A DNA stretch of 64,000 nt, taken from contig CAVXBB010000010.1 in NCBI GenBank assembly GCA_963759875.1, forward strand, positions 15,195-79,194, read 5' to 3'. The notes beneath the pieces are model-generated. The model saw only the letters and a program-made list of their open reading frames with translations. It ran no database searches and was not told the DNA's origin. The stretch's first letter is position 1; each line of letters starts with the position of its first letter. Positions 26,339 to 36,450 of this stretch are shown piece after piece. This DNA is from JAFAGX01 sp963759875. GTDB lineage: Bacteria; Acidobacteriota; Terriglobia; Terriglobales; Acidobacteriaceae. Position numbers and translations under genes: made by a program.

Positions 26339-28339
26339 TTATATGGCTGCAACTTCGCCCATGGCTTCTTTTGTTCCTCGCGAGAATGTGCCGTATTGCG
26401 GTCGAATTCCGTAGATTTCCTCTACTGTGGCCCGCAGTATCTCTGCCATGCTCCACGCCTGCGCAATGCAGCCAACCGGCCGATGCGGCGCATCTCCGTC
26501 GAAAATCTCCGAAATGTGGCCAAGGCCAGCGTCGGTGAGATGGTCTTTCAAAGGCGCCAACCAGGCTTCGGCTTGGCGGCGTGCGGCGTCGCTTCCGCCG
26601 TTCACCTTTATATATGCAGTGATGAAAGGCCCCATCAGCCACGGCCACACAGTGCCTTGGTGATATGCGCCATCGCGACTGCCGCCATCTCCAGTGTAAC
26701 GGCCTCGGTACTGTGCATCGCTCGGAGCGAGAGTGCGTAAGCCGTATGGTGTGAGTAAATGTTGTTGCACAATGCTTACAACTTGTTTCGCCCTCTCGGG
26801 GCTGAGCATGGAGTGCGGCAAGCTCGCTGCAAATATCTGATTCGGGCGGATACTCGCGTCAGGCGGTCCGCCATTTACAACATCGTAAAGATAGCCAGCC
26901 TTCTCATTCCAGAACATGCGATTAAAGCTCCATTTAGTGAGAGTAGCCATGTTGCTGTATCGCTTCCGCGCGTTTTCATCATCGAGACCTGCCGCAATGT
27001 CTTCCATAATGCAAACCGCGTTGTACCAGAGGGCTTGAATCTCCACGGGCTTACCGTGTCGTGGTGTAACCACCCAGTCGCCGACCTTAGCGTCCATCCA
27101 GGTCAGTTGCACGCCTGGCTCGCCCGAGTTGAGGAGGCCTGCCGAGTCGAGCTTGATACCGAACCTGGTTCCGCGAACATGCCAGGCAATGATGTCACTG
27201 AGGACGCTGTAAAGCTCCTGCTGAACGAAATCTAGATCGCCCGTATATGCGAGATATGCCCGTACGGCTTCAAAGAACCAGAGTGTGGCATCGACAGTGT
27301 TGTACTCGGGCGTCTCGCCAGTATCGGGAAAGCGGTTGGGAAGCATGCCGCGATCAATATGTTGGGAAAAGGTGCGCAAAATACTGCGAGCCACGTCGTA
27401 GCGCTGGTTGGGAAGAGTGAGTCCCGGGAGCGCAATTCATCGTGTCTCGGCCCCAATCACTAAACCAGTGATATCCGGCGATTACGCTACTGGTCGGCTG
27501 CGGCTGCTAGTGAGGTTACAAAGTCATCGCCGACTGGTGGAGTGGAGCGCATTGTCTTTTCGCCGCGAGATCTCACGCTTGCAGTATTCTTCAGCCGCAT
27601 CCGCATCGTGCGATTCGGTGGAGGCGATAATGCTGACCTTTGGCTTTGAATTGACATCAAAAACTAGAACACAGGGATTGAACAGATCTTCTGAGAAATC
27701 AAGCCCCCGCTCGCGCTCGGCTTCATATTCGAAATCGCGATACCAATACCCGGTGCTTTCGATTTGGTCGGCACTGTTCGCGAGACAAAGCGCAGGAAGG
27801 CCGGGATTCGGGGAAAAGCTAATCTGCCCCAGTTGCTGCTGGATCGTGCCGTCGAGCGCGCCATTTTCGTGAGTCAGATTGTGATAGTCACGAAAGGCGA
27901 TCAGGGGCCGAATTTCGAGCTGTATTCTGGCTGCTTTGCCCTTAACCCGATATTGGATGACAGTGGTGTTCTCTCCGTGGACCATGAACACCTTTTTTTC
28001 GACCTCAGTTGTTTCCACACCGAACGTGAAAGTTGGGAACGGATCAAGCCGGAATTGCTTGAGATACTGAAAGCCCACAGGATGTATAACGCCCGGGTAA
28101 CGATTCGTTCCGAGCTCATATCTTCGCCGGTCGATGATCAGTGTCTCTTCCAGCTTTGACAACAGAACAAATCTGCCCACTGGCGGCTTCGTCGCCGCGA
28201 CCAGAAGGCCATGGTATCTGCGTGTGTTACATCCGTTGATGGTTGCAGATGCAAATCCACCGAGCCCGTTGGTTTCAAGCCATTCACGACGAAGCCCGGC
28301 ATCCAGGTTGGTACAAATCTTTTCTCCGAATCGGATCAT
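26339..28339 (-). pseudogene. Glycogen debranching enzyme (amylo-alpha-1,6-glucosidase), frameshifted
   Basis: The N-terminal GDE_N domain (28339-27524, starting IRFGEKICTNLDAGLRREWL) and the C-terminal catalytic amylo-1,6-glucosidase domain (27394-26339, from MARSILRTFSQHIDRGMLPN) are both present. Total length (~667 codons) matches the bacterial family. Between them the coding sense continues in shifted frames: VGDDFVTSLAAAADQ, then SVIAGYHWFSDWGRDTM, then IALPGLTLPNQRYDVAR. That requires three single-base indels near 27535, 27487 and 27454. The start codon overlaps the NDH-2 stop (ATGA). It is either a recent pseudogene or a sequence-quality problem; if intact it would release glucose from alpha-1,6 branch points. 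Confidence 0.85.
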
Positions 28340-29700
28340 GACACGCCCTCCAGCGCACGCGCGGCTGTGACGCGAGAAGTTGACAGGGGCGAGCTTCTCT
28401 CACCCTCATCGGCGTGCGAAATAGTGGGGGCACGGAAAGTCTGGAACTGCACGAGATCTTTTGTGAAGAGAAGGTCCAGAGTCCAGTCCAAAGCGACACG
28501 AAGTTTCTTCTCGAATCGCGGAAGTTTGCTCAGATAAATCGTCCGCCACATCCACCACGCAATGAATCCGGAAAAATTGATTCCGAGGATGTTGGCCACG
28601 CCAGTTCGGCGTCCGATTGCGGCCAGTTGTCCGATAGTGGAAAAGGAGAATGGCTTCAGATTTCCGCCGCGCACGCTCGCGATCAAGTTCCTGGCGAGGG
28701 TTTTTCCTTCGCGCAATGCATGCTGAGCGGTCGGAGGGTGAAATTGGCCGGTCTTTTTATCCGGTACGAGCGCACAATCGCCCAGGGCCCACACCCCAGG
28801 CCAATCTGGCACGCGCAACATTTCGTCAACCTTCAAGCGCCCGCGTTCCTTAACACAGGGGAGGCAATCGACCGCCGGATTCGGAGAGGTGCCGGCGGTC
28901 CAGATGAGAGCTTTACTCTCGACCTGCTCACCGGTGCTGAGCTGGACACCATTGTCGCTAACTCCTATCACCCGTGTGTTCACTCGAATCTCGACTCCTC
29001 GTTCGGCAAGCTTCTTCTCCGTGTACCGGCCCAACGTTTCGCCGAGCTCTGGCAGGATCACGTTGCCGGGATGCACGAGCACAACCCGCAGCATGTCTCG
29101 ACGAAGATTGTTGTAAAAGTGAACTGCCTCGTGAATGAAATCGTTGATTCCGGCGACGGTCTCGACGCCCGCAAAGCCGCCACCAGCGACGACGAACGTG
29201 AGCAATGGGCGCCGCACTGCTGCGGAGCATTCGGTGTCGGCCTCCTCGAGATGTGCTATCAGGCGATTTCGTAAGTGGATGGCGTCGCCCAACGACTTCA
29301 TCGTCAGCGCCTTCTGTTCGAGTCCGGGAAGATTGAAGAAGTTCGTGATCGAGCCGAGCCCGATAACGAGGTGATCGTATGGAAGGTCGTGGTGGTGATG
29401 ATCGAATCCGTGAGATACGGTCACGAGCTTGCGTTCCAGATTGATGGATTCAACTTCCCCAGCAAAAAAGCTGACCCGTCTCAGTAGTTTTCGCACGGGA
29501 TTCACGATATTCGTAAGATCGAGATCGCTGGCGGCGACTTCGTGCAACATGGGGGTGAAGAGAAAAAAATTGTCCCGGTTCACCAGCGTGATTTCGACAT
29601 CAGGATCGCGGGCCAAAGTGTTATCCAACTGCATGGCCGCGTGCAGGCCGGCAAATCCGCCGCCAAGAAGTAGAATACGAGTTTTCTTTTCTTCAGCCAC
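28336..29700 (-). CDS. ndh: Type II NADH dehydrogenase-like FAD oxidoreductase
   Basis: 454 residues. Two dinucleotide-binding folds are visible: LLLGGGFAGLHAAM for FAD near residue 10 and FVVAGGGFAGVETVAG for NAD(P)H near residue 170. The C-terminal FAD contact is VWALGDCALVPD, and a late amphipathic/hydrophobic segment (FSGFIAWWMWRTIYLSKLP) resembles the membrane anchor of NDH-2 enzymes. It should pass electrons from NADH to membrane quinone without proton pumping. GTG 29700 has AAAGGA 6 nt upstream. It lies 21 bp after glucose dehydrogenase, whose NAD(P)H product it could reoxidise. Confidence 0.92.
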   Translation of the reverse strand: MAEEKKTRILLLGGGFAGLHAAMQLDNTLARDPDVEITLVNRDNFFLFTPMLHEVAASDLDLTNIVNPVRKLLRRVSFFAGEVESINLERKLVTVSHGFDHHHHDLPYDHLVIGLGSITNFFNLPGLEQKALTMKSLGDAIHLRNRLIAHLEEADTECSAAVRRPLLTFVVAGGGFAGVETVAGINDFIHEAVHFYNNLRRDMLRVVLVHPGNVILPELGETLGRYTEKKLAERGVEIRVNTRVIGVSDNGVQLSTGEQVESKALIWTAGTSPNPAVDCLPCVKERGRLKVDEMLRVPDWPGVWALGDCALVPDKKTGQFHPPTAQHALREGKTLARNLIASVRGGNLKPFSFSTIGQLAAIGRRTGVANILGINFSGFIAWWMWRTIYLSKLPRFEKKLRVALDWTLDLLFTKDLVQFQTFRAPTISHADEGERSSPLSTSRVTAARALEGVS

Positions 29701-29721
29701 AGAATTCCTTTCCAGCGCAGC

Positions 29722-30831
29722 CTACAGCTCAGCCACTTCGCAAAAAACCTTGATCGAGCCGTTCGGGTTCGTGAGCTTATTGAACAACTCGGAGTAGTTC
29801 TCTAACCCGCGGACCGGATCGGTAAGGAGCCGGCTCATCCATCCCGGATATTCGGCTTCGGCTTGCGACATATCGCGCACGCCCATCTCAAAATATTCGC
29901 GATTGGCATTTACCGTCCCGACCATCACCTTGTTTCCGAGAACGAATTCCAGATTGATGCGGTCAGCCGGAACCCGAACCATGCGATCACCGCCCGTGAC
30001 ACTGGATAAAACAAGAACACCGTTCTTGCCCAGCGCCTGCATGCTGTCGAAGACTACGCCGGAGTTGCCGGTCGCCTCGAAAATGAGATCAAAGGGCCCG
30101 AATTGTTTTCCGCCCTCGATGATGGGCACTTCCTGGGTGATGAGATAACGGGCGCCGATAGCTTCGATGAGCTCGGCGTTTAGATTCGGCTTGGGGTTCC
30201 GAGCGAATGTGGTGACGTCAATTCCGCGCAGGCGCAGGGCAAGGGTTGCGAGGAGGCCGATGGTGCCCGCGCCCATTACGGCTGCACGGCGAGGGCGCCA
30301 CACCTTCAGCCGGCGCTGGATCTCGTAAGCCTGATGGATCCCCTTTTCAACAACCGTGAAAGGTTCGAGCAGCACTCCTACGTGCTTCAAGCCTTGCGGC
30401 ATCTTCACGATATATTCGGCATCATCTACGTAATACTCGGTCAGGAAGCCGTGGCGCAGGCTGATGCCGCGTTCGAAATAGGTGTCATCGGTGGTCATGT
30501 CGTTGGTGCCGATGAGGTCGTAGAGGCTTCGGCCCGGGCGGCGAACTGTGGCCACGACGTAGTCGCCGGCCTTCAACTCAGTCACATTCGGACCAACCGC
30601 TTCCACCTGGCCAAAACCTTCGTGGCCAATGACCAAAAAGTTATAACCGGGAGGGGCGGCTCCATACTCGGCGGCATTGATTTCTTTATCCGTGCCGTCT
30701 ACGCCTACACGCAGAACTTTAACCAGCACTCCCCGCCCATTGGGCACCTCATCGACTGTCGGCTTGTTCAGGTCGGCAAGGTGGACGCTGTTTGCTTTGC
30801 CAGGGAATACACTGATGGCTTTCATTCTCAT
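29722..30831 (-). CDS. Glucose 1-dehydrogenase (MDR family, archaeal GlcDH type)
   Basis: 369 residues of the medium-chain dehydrogenase superfamily. The N-terminal GroES-like domain has LRVGVDGTDKEINAAEYG and NFLVIGHEGFGQVEAVG. The Rossmann motif is AVMGAGTIGLLATLAL. The C-terminal Glu_dehyd_C-type segment contains NRNVxG-like GTVNANREYFEMG. This combination is characteristic of glucose 1-dehydrogenases such as those of Sulfolobus/Thermoplasma and many acidobacteria. Glucose to gluconolactone with NAD(P) is the likely reaction. It lies between the GH63 glucosidase that would release glucose and NDH-2. CGGAGAA precedes the tandem ATGs (30831, 30825). Confidence 0.87.
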   Translation of the reverse strand: MRMKAISVFPGKANSVHLADLNKPTVDEVPNGRGVLVKVLRVGVDGTDKEINAAEYGAAPPGYNFLVIGHEGFGQVEAVGPNVTELKAGDYVVATVRRPGRSLYDLIGTNDMTTDDTYFERGISLRHGFLTEYYVDDAEYIVKMPQGLKHVGVLLEPFTVVEKGIHQAYEIQRRLKVWRPRRAAVMGAGTIGLLATLALRLRGIDVTTFARNPKPNLNAELIEAIGARYLITQEVPIIEGGKQFGPFDLIFEATGNSGVVFDSMQALGKNGVLVLSSVTGGDRMVRVPADRINLEFVLGNKVMVGTVNANREYFEMGVRDMSQAEAEYPGWMSRLLTDPVRGLENYSELFNKLTNPNGSIKVFCEVAEL

Positions 30832-30853
30832 TTCTCCGTTCAGATTGATACTA

Positions 30854-33538
30854 TTAATCCGCGAACATGAGTCCAGTGGCTCGTTCGCGTTTTGTACGTT
30901 TGCGTGATTCGCCGCTTTGCTGCAGCATTTTGGTAACGAGACCGGTCCAGCCGGTCTGATGACTTGCGCCTACGCCCCTGCCGGTGTCGCTATGGAAGTA
31001 TTCGTGAAAGAGAATCAGGTCGTTCCAGTTGGGATCGGTCTGGAATTTTGGGACATCGCGATGCACCGGACGTTCGCCCTTGTCGTCGCGCAGGAAGATC
31101 TTAGATAAGCGGCGCGAGAGCTCGGCCGCTACTTCCGACAACGTGAGCATGTTTCCCGAGTGCGAGGGAAATTCGACTTTGAAATCGTCACCGAGGTAGT
31201 GATGGAATTTCTGGAGCGACTCAATCAACAGATAATTCATCGGGAACCAGATCGGCCCGCGCCAATTGGAATTTCCACCAAAGAGGCCGGTGCTCGACTC
31301 CGCCGGTTCATAGTTGACGCGATACTCCATTCCGTTTACCGCCAGTGTGTACGGATGCTCCTTGTGATAGCGGGAAAGCGCTCGGATTCCATAGGGTGAC
31401 AGGAACTCGTTCTCATCAAGCATGAACTGAAGCACGCGGTGCAGCTGGTCGCGGCCAACAATAGACAACAATCGTCTTTCCCCTTTGCCGCGAGTGCGCA
31501 TGCACGCCACGTTACCGATAAGATCAGGTCGATTGTCGATAAACCATTCAAGGCGGCGCTTGAATCCGGGCAAGCGGTCGAGCAGTTCGGGTTCGAGTGT
31601 CTCAACCGCAAATAGCGGTATCAGCCCGACCATAGAGCGAATTCGCATGGGATGTTTTCGGCCATCTGGGAAGCGCAGCACGTCGTAGAAAAAACCGTCC
31701 ATCTCATCCCAGAGGCCCATCCCATCATTGCCGCGATGGGTCATAGCGTGAGCGATGTAGATGAAGTGCTCCCAGAATTTGCTGGCCACGTCTTCGTACG
31801 CAGGATCCTCGCTGGCGAGTTCCAGAGCAATCGCCAGCAGATTCAGCGTGTACATCGCCATCCAGCTAGTACCGTCCGACTGCTCGATATAGCCGCCGGT
31901 GGGCAGAGGAGCACTGCGATCGAAAACGCCAATGTTGTCTAGCCCGAGGAAGCCGCCCTGGAAAATGTTCATGCCATCGGCATCTTTGCGATTCACCCAC
32001 CAGGTAAAATTCAGCAGCAATTTATGGAACACGCGCTCCAGGAATGCGCGATCACCTTTGCCACAGCGCTTTTTGTCAATCTTGTAAACCCGCCACGCGG
32101 CCCAGGCGTGGACCGGGGGATTCACATCGCCAAGGGCCCATTCGTAAGCTGGGAGCTGCCCGTTGGGATGCATGTACCACTCGCGCAGCAAGAGAACGAG
32201 TTGCTCTTTTGCAAATTCGCAATCTACCAACGCCAGCGGCACGCAGTGGAAGGCCAAGTCCCACGCGGCATACCAGGGATACTCCCACTTGTCGGGCATT
32301 GAGATGACGTCTGCGTTATAAAGGTGCGGCCATTGACTATTGCGACCGCTGGTCCGCTCAGACGGCGGAGGGGGATTGCCAGGATCACCTTCGAGCCATT
32401 GTTTGATGGTGTAGTGATAGAACTGCTTGGACCAAAGCATCCCGGCAAAACCTTGGCGCATGACATTCTGCGCGTCAGCGGAGAGATCCTGGGGAATCAC
32501 CGTGCGGTAAAATTCGTCCGCCTCGCTCTTCCGAAGAGCGAATAGCCGATCGAAGCCTTCAAATGCGGTTCGAGACACTCCAGAGAATTCGATATCGGTC
32601 AACCTCAGACGCAGCGTCACTGTCCCACCGCCAGGAATCTGCAAGGCGTAGTGCGCTGATGCCTTGCTTCCCATGGCTTCAGGGACTACAGCATCTTTTT
32701 TCCCGTTCACTACATAATCATTGATTCCGTCTTTCACGCAGGCACAGCGGTTTTCCACACCGAACAGCCGCTTGTGATTGGTTTCGTTTTCCGTAAAGAG
32801 GAACTCAGGGGAACCCTCGCAATAGAGCCATCGTTTCCCCAGAGTCGGATGGTCGAGTTCAATCCCGCCCTGCACTTGCCGCATCTCCGGGCGCGCCTCT
32901 TCGGTCGCCCATGACCACGTATTGCGAAACCAGATCGTCGGTAAGAGTCTAAGTGGGGCAGTTTCCGGCCCGCGATTCGTACCAGTGATCTTGATCAAGA
33001 TGTCTTCAACATCACCCTTCGCGTACTCGACGAAAACGTCGAAATAGCAATTTTCCTTGAACACGCCGGTATCGAGCAGTTCGAATTCAGGCTGGTCCTT
33101 TCCACGACGGCGGTTTTCTTCGACTAATTGGGAGTAAGGAAATTCGGTTTGCGGATATTTGTAGAGATACTTCATGTACGAGTGCGTCGGCGTGCTGTCC
33201 AGATAGAAGTAGTATTCCTTCACGTCCTCGCCATGATTGCCTTCGCTGCCCGTCAATCCGAACAAACGCTCTTTGAGGATCGGATCACGCTCATTCCACA
33301 ACGCCAGCGCGAAGCAAATGAGTTGGTGACGATCCGAGATACCCGCCAGTCCATCCTCGTTCCAGCGGTAAGCTCGGGAACGGGCATGATCGTGCGGGAG
33401 ATACTCCCAGGCGTTTCCGTGCGGGCTGTAATCTTCGCGGACTGTGCCCCACGCGCGTTCGCTGAGGTACGGACCCCAGCGCTTCCAATGCTTCTTGCGC
33501 GATGCCGATTCCGACAGCCTGACTTCTTCTTGCGTCAT
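30854..33538 (-). CDS. GH63-family glucosidase
   Basis: 894 residues with the sequence style of bacterial glycoside hydrolase 63 (mannosylglycerate/oligosaccharide glucosidase-like) proteins: WGPYLSERAWGTVREDYSPH at the N-terminus, WEYPWYAAWDLAFHCVPLAL in the (alpha/alpha)6 barrel, QSDGTSWMAMYTLNLLAIAL, and NSNWRGPIWFPMNYLL near the C-terminus. The conserved acidic residues in AAWDLAFH and WRGPIW regions are present. No signal peptide is seen, so it probably hydrolyses imported or internal alpha-glucosides. Its ATG overlaps the stop of the small upstream gene (4 bp). Confidence 0.93.
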   Translation of the reverse strand: MTQEEVRLSESASRKKHWKRWGPYLSERAWGTVREDYSPHGNAWEYLPHDHARSRAYRWNEDGLAGISDRHQLICFALALWNERDPILKERLFGLTGSEGNHGEDVKEYYFYLDSTPTHSYMKYLYKYPQTEFPYSQLVEENRRRGKDQPEFELLDTGVFKENCYFDVFVEYAKGDVEDILIKITGTNRGPETAPLRLLPTIWFRNTWSWATEEARPEMRQVQGGIELDHPTLGKRWLYCEGSPEFLFTENETNHKRLFGVENRCACVKDGINDYVVNGKKDAVVPEAMGSKASAHYALQIPGGGTVTLRLRLTDIEFSGVSRTAFEGFDRLFALRKSEADEFYRTVIPQDLSADAQNVMRQGFAGMLWSKQFYHYTIKQWLEGDPGNPPPPSERTSGRNSQWPHLYNADVISMPDKWEYPWYAAWDLAFHCVPLALVDCEFAKEQLVLLLREWYMHPNGQLPAYEWALGDVNPPVHAWAAWRVYKIDKKRCGKGDRAFLERVFHKLLLNFTWWVNRKDADGMNIFQGGFLGLDNIGVFDRSAPLPTGGYIEQSDGTSWMAMYTLNLLAIALELASEDPAYEDVASKFWEHFIYIAHAMTHRGNDGMGLWDEMDGFFYDVLRFPDGRKHPMRIRSMVGLIPLFAVETLEPELLDRLPGFKRRLEWFIDNRPDLIGNVACMRTRGKGERRLLSIVGRDQLHRVLQFMLDENEFLSPYGIRALSRYHKEHPYTLAVNGMEYRVNYEPAESSTGLFGGNSNWRGPIWFPMNYLLIESLQKFHHYLGDDFKVEFPSHSGNMLTLSEVAAELSRRLSKIFLRDDKGERPVHRDVPKFQTDPNWNDLILFHEYFHSDTGRGVGASHQTGWTGLVTKMLQQSGESRKRTKRERATGLMFAD

Positions 33539-33735
33539 TCGGATTCTCCTGCGCTAAGTACCCTTAACAGGCACGCAAATTCATCAGAAAATGCGTGTCC
33601 GGTTCCGGGAAGCACCAGATCAGCCAGGGTAGGTTGTTCAGACACTTCACGCTGGAATGGAGAGAGTTCACGAGCGTCAAGCCGGGAAAACATCTCGTTG
33701 TTCTCTAGTGCTGCCTGGATAATACCTCGGCGCAT
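33535..33735 (-). CDS. Small protein of unknown function in the sugar operon
   Basis: A 66-residue soluble, slightly acidic ORF starting MRRGIIQAALENNEMFSRLD. ATG 33735 is preceded by a very strong AAGGAGG with 5 nt spacing, and the stop overlaps the GH63 glucosidase start (ATGA). Both facts argue that it is translated and coupled to the glucosidase. No family is recognised. Confidence 0.6.
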   Translation of the reverse strand: MRRGIIQAALENNEMFSRLDARELSPFQREVSEQPTLADLVLPGTGHAFSDEFACLLRVLSAGESE

Positions 33736-33745
33736 GCGCTCCTCC

Positions 33746-34789
33746 TTATTTCTCCTCAACCTCAATTGCATGTCCATCTGGGTCTCTGACAACCACAGCT
33801 TTGGCGAATCCGAGCTGCTCAGTATGATTCACAACGACTCCAGAAGAAACAAAGTTGACTTGTGCGATGGCTAGACTGCGCGCAGCGCGGTCGGCACTCC
33901 CGGTTATCAGAACCGTTTGCCGGTGCACGATGTCATTAGTGTGTTCGTCCGACGGGAAGGGTCGTCCATCACGTGGAGCGAGGTACTCCAGCAGTTCAAT
34001 CCCTGGTCCACTTGTTCCGCGCAAAGCGGTAATGCGCAAATGGGCGCCAAACACGTTGTTCAGATGTTCCTGCTCGGTTCCGTAGTTTTCACTTTCTCCG
34101 GCTACGTGCATCCCGAGCAGGTCGCGGTAGAACTTGAGGCTAGCGTCAGTGTCCCAGACCACGATTGCCGTGTGGTCGATACCGAGAAACAGCTTGTCGG
34201 TCGGGCGATGCCACTTCTCCAGACCCTTGTCCGGAGGGAACTGCAGCACCTCTACCGGGTGCTGATCTGGATCCTTGAAATAGAACGCCGAGATGCCGGC
34301 GGCCTTCCTATTCCAGTCGGGAAGCCGCTGCGGCCCTGACGAAGCATATTCCACCTTGTTTTGCCGCAACCAGGCATACGCCTTGTTCATGTCACTCACG
34401 ATGATCGCTATATGCTGGAACCACCGATCATTGCTGCGCGAGTCAACCGGGATCGGTCGACCCTTTGGCGCGAGATATTCAGTGAGCTCAATAGACTCAT
34501 CACCGAGCTTCATGCGAACCACCCTCATTCGCAGTCCGAACACGCCTTCGAGGTGCTCGTAATTCTCCCCAGCGACCTCCGTGTCCGATACCTTTTCGAA
34601 CGTAAGCACCTTCGAATAGAAGTCGACCGCACGGTCCATATCGGAGACGGTGATTCCGATCGCGTCGACACCCTCTACTAGAGCGAAGTGCTGTTGCGCA
34701 AACCCCTGGGGCACAGCCAGAGTTAGCAGGAGTGTCCAAATTGCCACAAAGCGCCGGTATGGACGAAGCAGTCTCAAGAGTCGGGTCAT
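33746..34789 (-). CDS. Exported protein with two VOC (glyoxalase-like) domains
   Basis: 347 residues. A signal peptide (FVAIWTLLLTLAVPQGFAQQ) is followed by two vicinal-oxygen-chelate domains. Each starts with a metal-ligand-like histidine or equivalent (GVDAIGITVSDMDRAVDFYS and GIDHTAIVVWDTDASLKFYR) and ends with a glutamate (DPDQHPVEVLQF; DPDGHAIEVEEK). The first domain lacks the first His. It may be a periplasmic dioxygenase or lyase-like enzyme; the substrate is unknown. It begins 6 bp after the GMC oxidoreductase stop. Confidence 0.85.
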   Translation of the reverse strand: MTRLLRLLRPYRRFVAIWTLLLTLAVPQGFAQQHFALVEGVDAIGITVSDMDRAVDFYSKVLTFEKVSDTEVAGENYEHLEGVFGLRMRVVRMKLGDESIELTEYLAPKGRPIPVDSRSNDRWFQHIAIIVSDMNKAYAWLRQNKVEYASSGPQRLPDWNRKAAGISAFYFKDPDQHPVEVLQFPPDKGLEKWHRPTDKLFLGIDHTAIVVWDTDASLKFYRDLLGMHVAGESENYGTEQEHLNNVFGAHLRITALRGTSGPGIELLEYLAPRDGRPFPSDEHTNDIVHRQTVLITGSADRAARSLAIAQVNFVSSGVVVNHTEQLGFAKAVVVRDPDGHAIEVEEK

Positions 34790-34795
34790 ATTTGG

Positions 34796-36424
34796 TTACC
34801 GAGTCACCGCGAGTTCCCGGTCTTGCTTGCGGTTCCTTCTGTATTCAACCTCACAGACTCCGAGGCGCTGCAGCAGGTGATCACCGACCCGTAGAGCATT
34901 CGCCATGATGGTGAGCGCCGGATTGACGGCGGCGCTCGACGGGAAGAAACTCCCGTCCACAACGTAGAGATTGTCAACCTCGTGCGCTTTGCAATTCACA
35001 TCTAGCGCGGAAGTCTTCGGATTATTGCCAAAGCGGATTGTGCCATTCTGGTGCGCAACTCCCGCCAGTGGAATTCTTTGGCCGACATATAGACTTCGGG
35101 CGAAGAGTCCCTGATGGCATTCGTGCCCGTGGATCGAGCACGTGTTTTGTTTCATCGCCCTCTGCAGATGTGCTTTGAGCTGTTCGTGAGCTTTCAAATT
35201 ATTAGGCGTGTAACTGAGCACAATTTCGCCGTCACGGTTGATCGTGACGCGATTGTTTGGATCGGGCAGGTCTTCTGAAGTAAGCCAGAAATCCAGCGAA
35301 TGTTTCGCCATCAGCTCCAACGTGAAGCCGGGAGCAATCGCGGGAGCGCCGGCCCGCAATGTAATCGCGTCGAGCTTGCCGACGAAAGAGAGATGGCCCA
35401 TCGGATATTCAAAGTCTTTTGACCCGAAATAAAAATCATTGACCGAGAGGGTCTTTTGAAAGATCGTTGGATTCGGGCACTTGGAAATCGCCATCAAAAC
35501 AGAGTTCGTGTGTCCCGTATAATGGCGGCCAACCACGTCGGAACCGTTTCCCAAACCATTTGGGTGCCTATCATTCGCCGAACGTAACAACAGTGCAGCC
35601 GAATTGACTGCGCCACAGGAAACCACCACGATGTCACCGGAATACGTCTCCAGAGTCCCGTGGCGCTTGACAACCACGTTCTGAACCTCGCGCCCGGAGC
35701 TATCGGTTTCTAGCCGCTTCACAAGCGCATTGGTCAGCAGAGTGACATTTGGATACCGCAGAGCCGGATCAACGCAGAGCACCTGCGCATCCGACTTCGC
35801 GTGAACCAGACAGGGAAAGCCATCGCAGGTATTGCAGCGAATGCAGGGACTCAAACGAGGGTTCTGCTCATCCAACATCACGCCCAATGGAGTGTGAAAC
35901 GGATTGAGTCCCGAGGCGTGGAAATCGTCGGCCAAATGCTGAATACGGGGTTCATGGCTCACCGCCGGCCAGGGATAAGCCTTTCCCGCTGCAGGTTCCG
36001 TCGGATCTTCCCCGCGATTGCCGTGCACCTGGTAGAGGTGTTCGGCTTGCGTATAGTACGGCTCCAGTTCGTCGTAACTGATCGGCCAGGCAGGAGAGAT
36101 TCCGCCGTGATGACGAATCTCTCCGAAATCCTTCTGGCGAAGGCGGAAGAGCGCAGCGCCATAGAATTTCGTGTTGCCGCCGACGTAATAATTGGTGTGT
36201 GGATGCAACTCTTTCCCATCCATGCCGCGCCACAATTCTTTGGTGTTGTACTTTGCATCGACATTGACGGCCTGCGGATTCCAGTTGTCCTTCTCGCGAG
36301 TGACATAGTCGCCTCGTTCAAGAATCAGGATCCGCTTGCCTGAAGGAGCCAGGCGATAAGCGAGGGTGCCACCCCCGGCTCCTGTCCCGATAATGATCAC
36401 GTCGAACTGATTGTCGCGGCTCAT
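34796..36424 (-). CDS. GMC-family oxidoreductase
   Basis: 542 residues of the glucose-methanol-choline family. The N-terminal FAD motif is DVIIIGTGAGGGTLAYRLAP, and the GMC signature region reads NYYVGGNTKFYGAALFRLR. The C-terminal domain has HQNGTIRFGNNPKTSALDVN and NLYVVDGSFFPSSAAVNPAL with the active-site Asn. A cluster of cysteines (CIRCNTCDGFPC, near residue 195) is typical of the cytochrome- or iron-linked sugar/alcohol dehydrogenase branch. It probably oxidises sugar hydroxyls. GAAGGGAACGGTC precedes ATG 36424. Confidence 0.9.
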   Translation of the reverse strand: MSRDNQFDVIIIGTGAGGGTLAYRLAPSGKRILILERGDYVTREKDNWNPQAVNVDAKYNTKELWRGMDGKELHPHTNYYVGGNTKFYGAALFRLRQKDFGEIRHHGGISPAWPISYDELEPYYTQAEHLYQVHGNRGEDPTEPAAGKAYPWPAVSHEPRIQHLADDFHASGLNPFHTPLGVMLDEQNPRLSPCIRCNTCDGFPCLVHAKSDAQVLCVDPALRYPNVTLLTNALVKRLETDSSGREVQNVVVKRHGTLETYSGDIVVVSCGAVNSAALLLRSANDRHPNGLGNGSDVVGRHYTGHTNSVLMAISKCPNPTIFQKTLSVNDFYFGSKDFEYPMGHLSFVGKLDAITLRAGAPAIAPGFTLELMAKHSLDFWLTSEDLPDPNNRVTINRDGEIVLSYTPNNLKAHEQLKAHLQRAMKQNTCSIHGHECHQGLFARSLYVGQRIPLAGVAHQNGTIRFGNNPKTSALDVNCKAHEVDNLYVVDGSFFPSSAAVNPALTIMANALRVGDHLLQRLGVCEVEYRRNRKQDRELAVTR

Positions 36425-36450
36425 GACCGTTCCCTTCGTATCTCAGGCAA

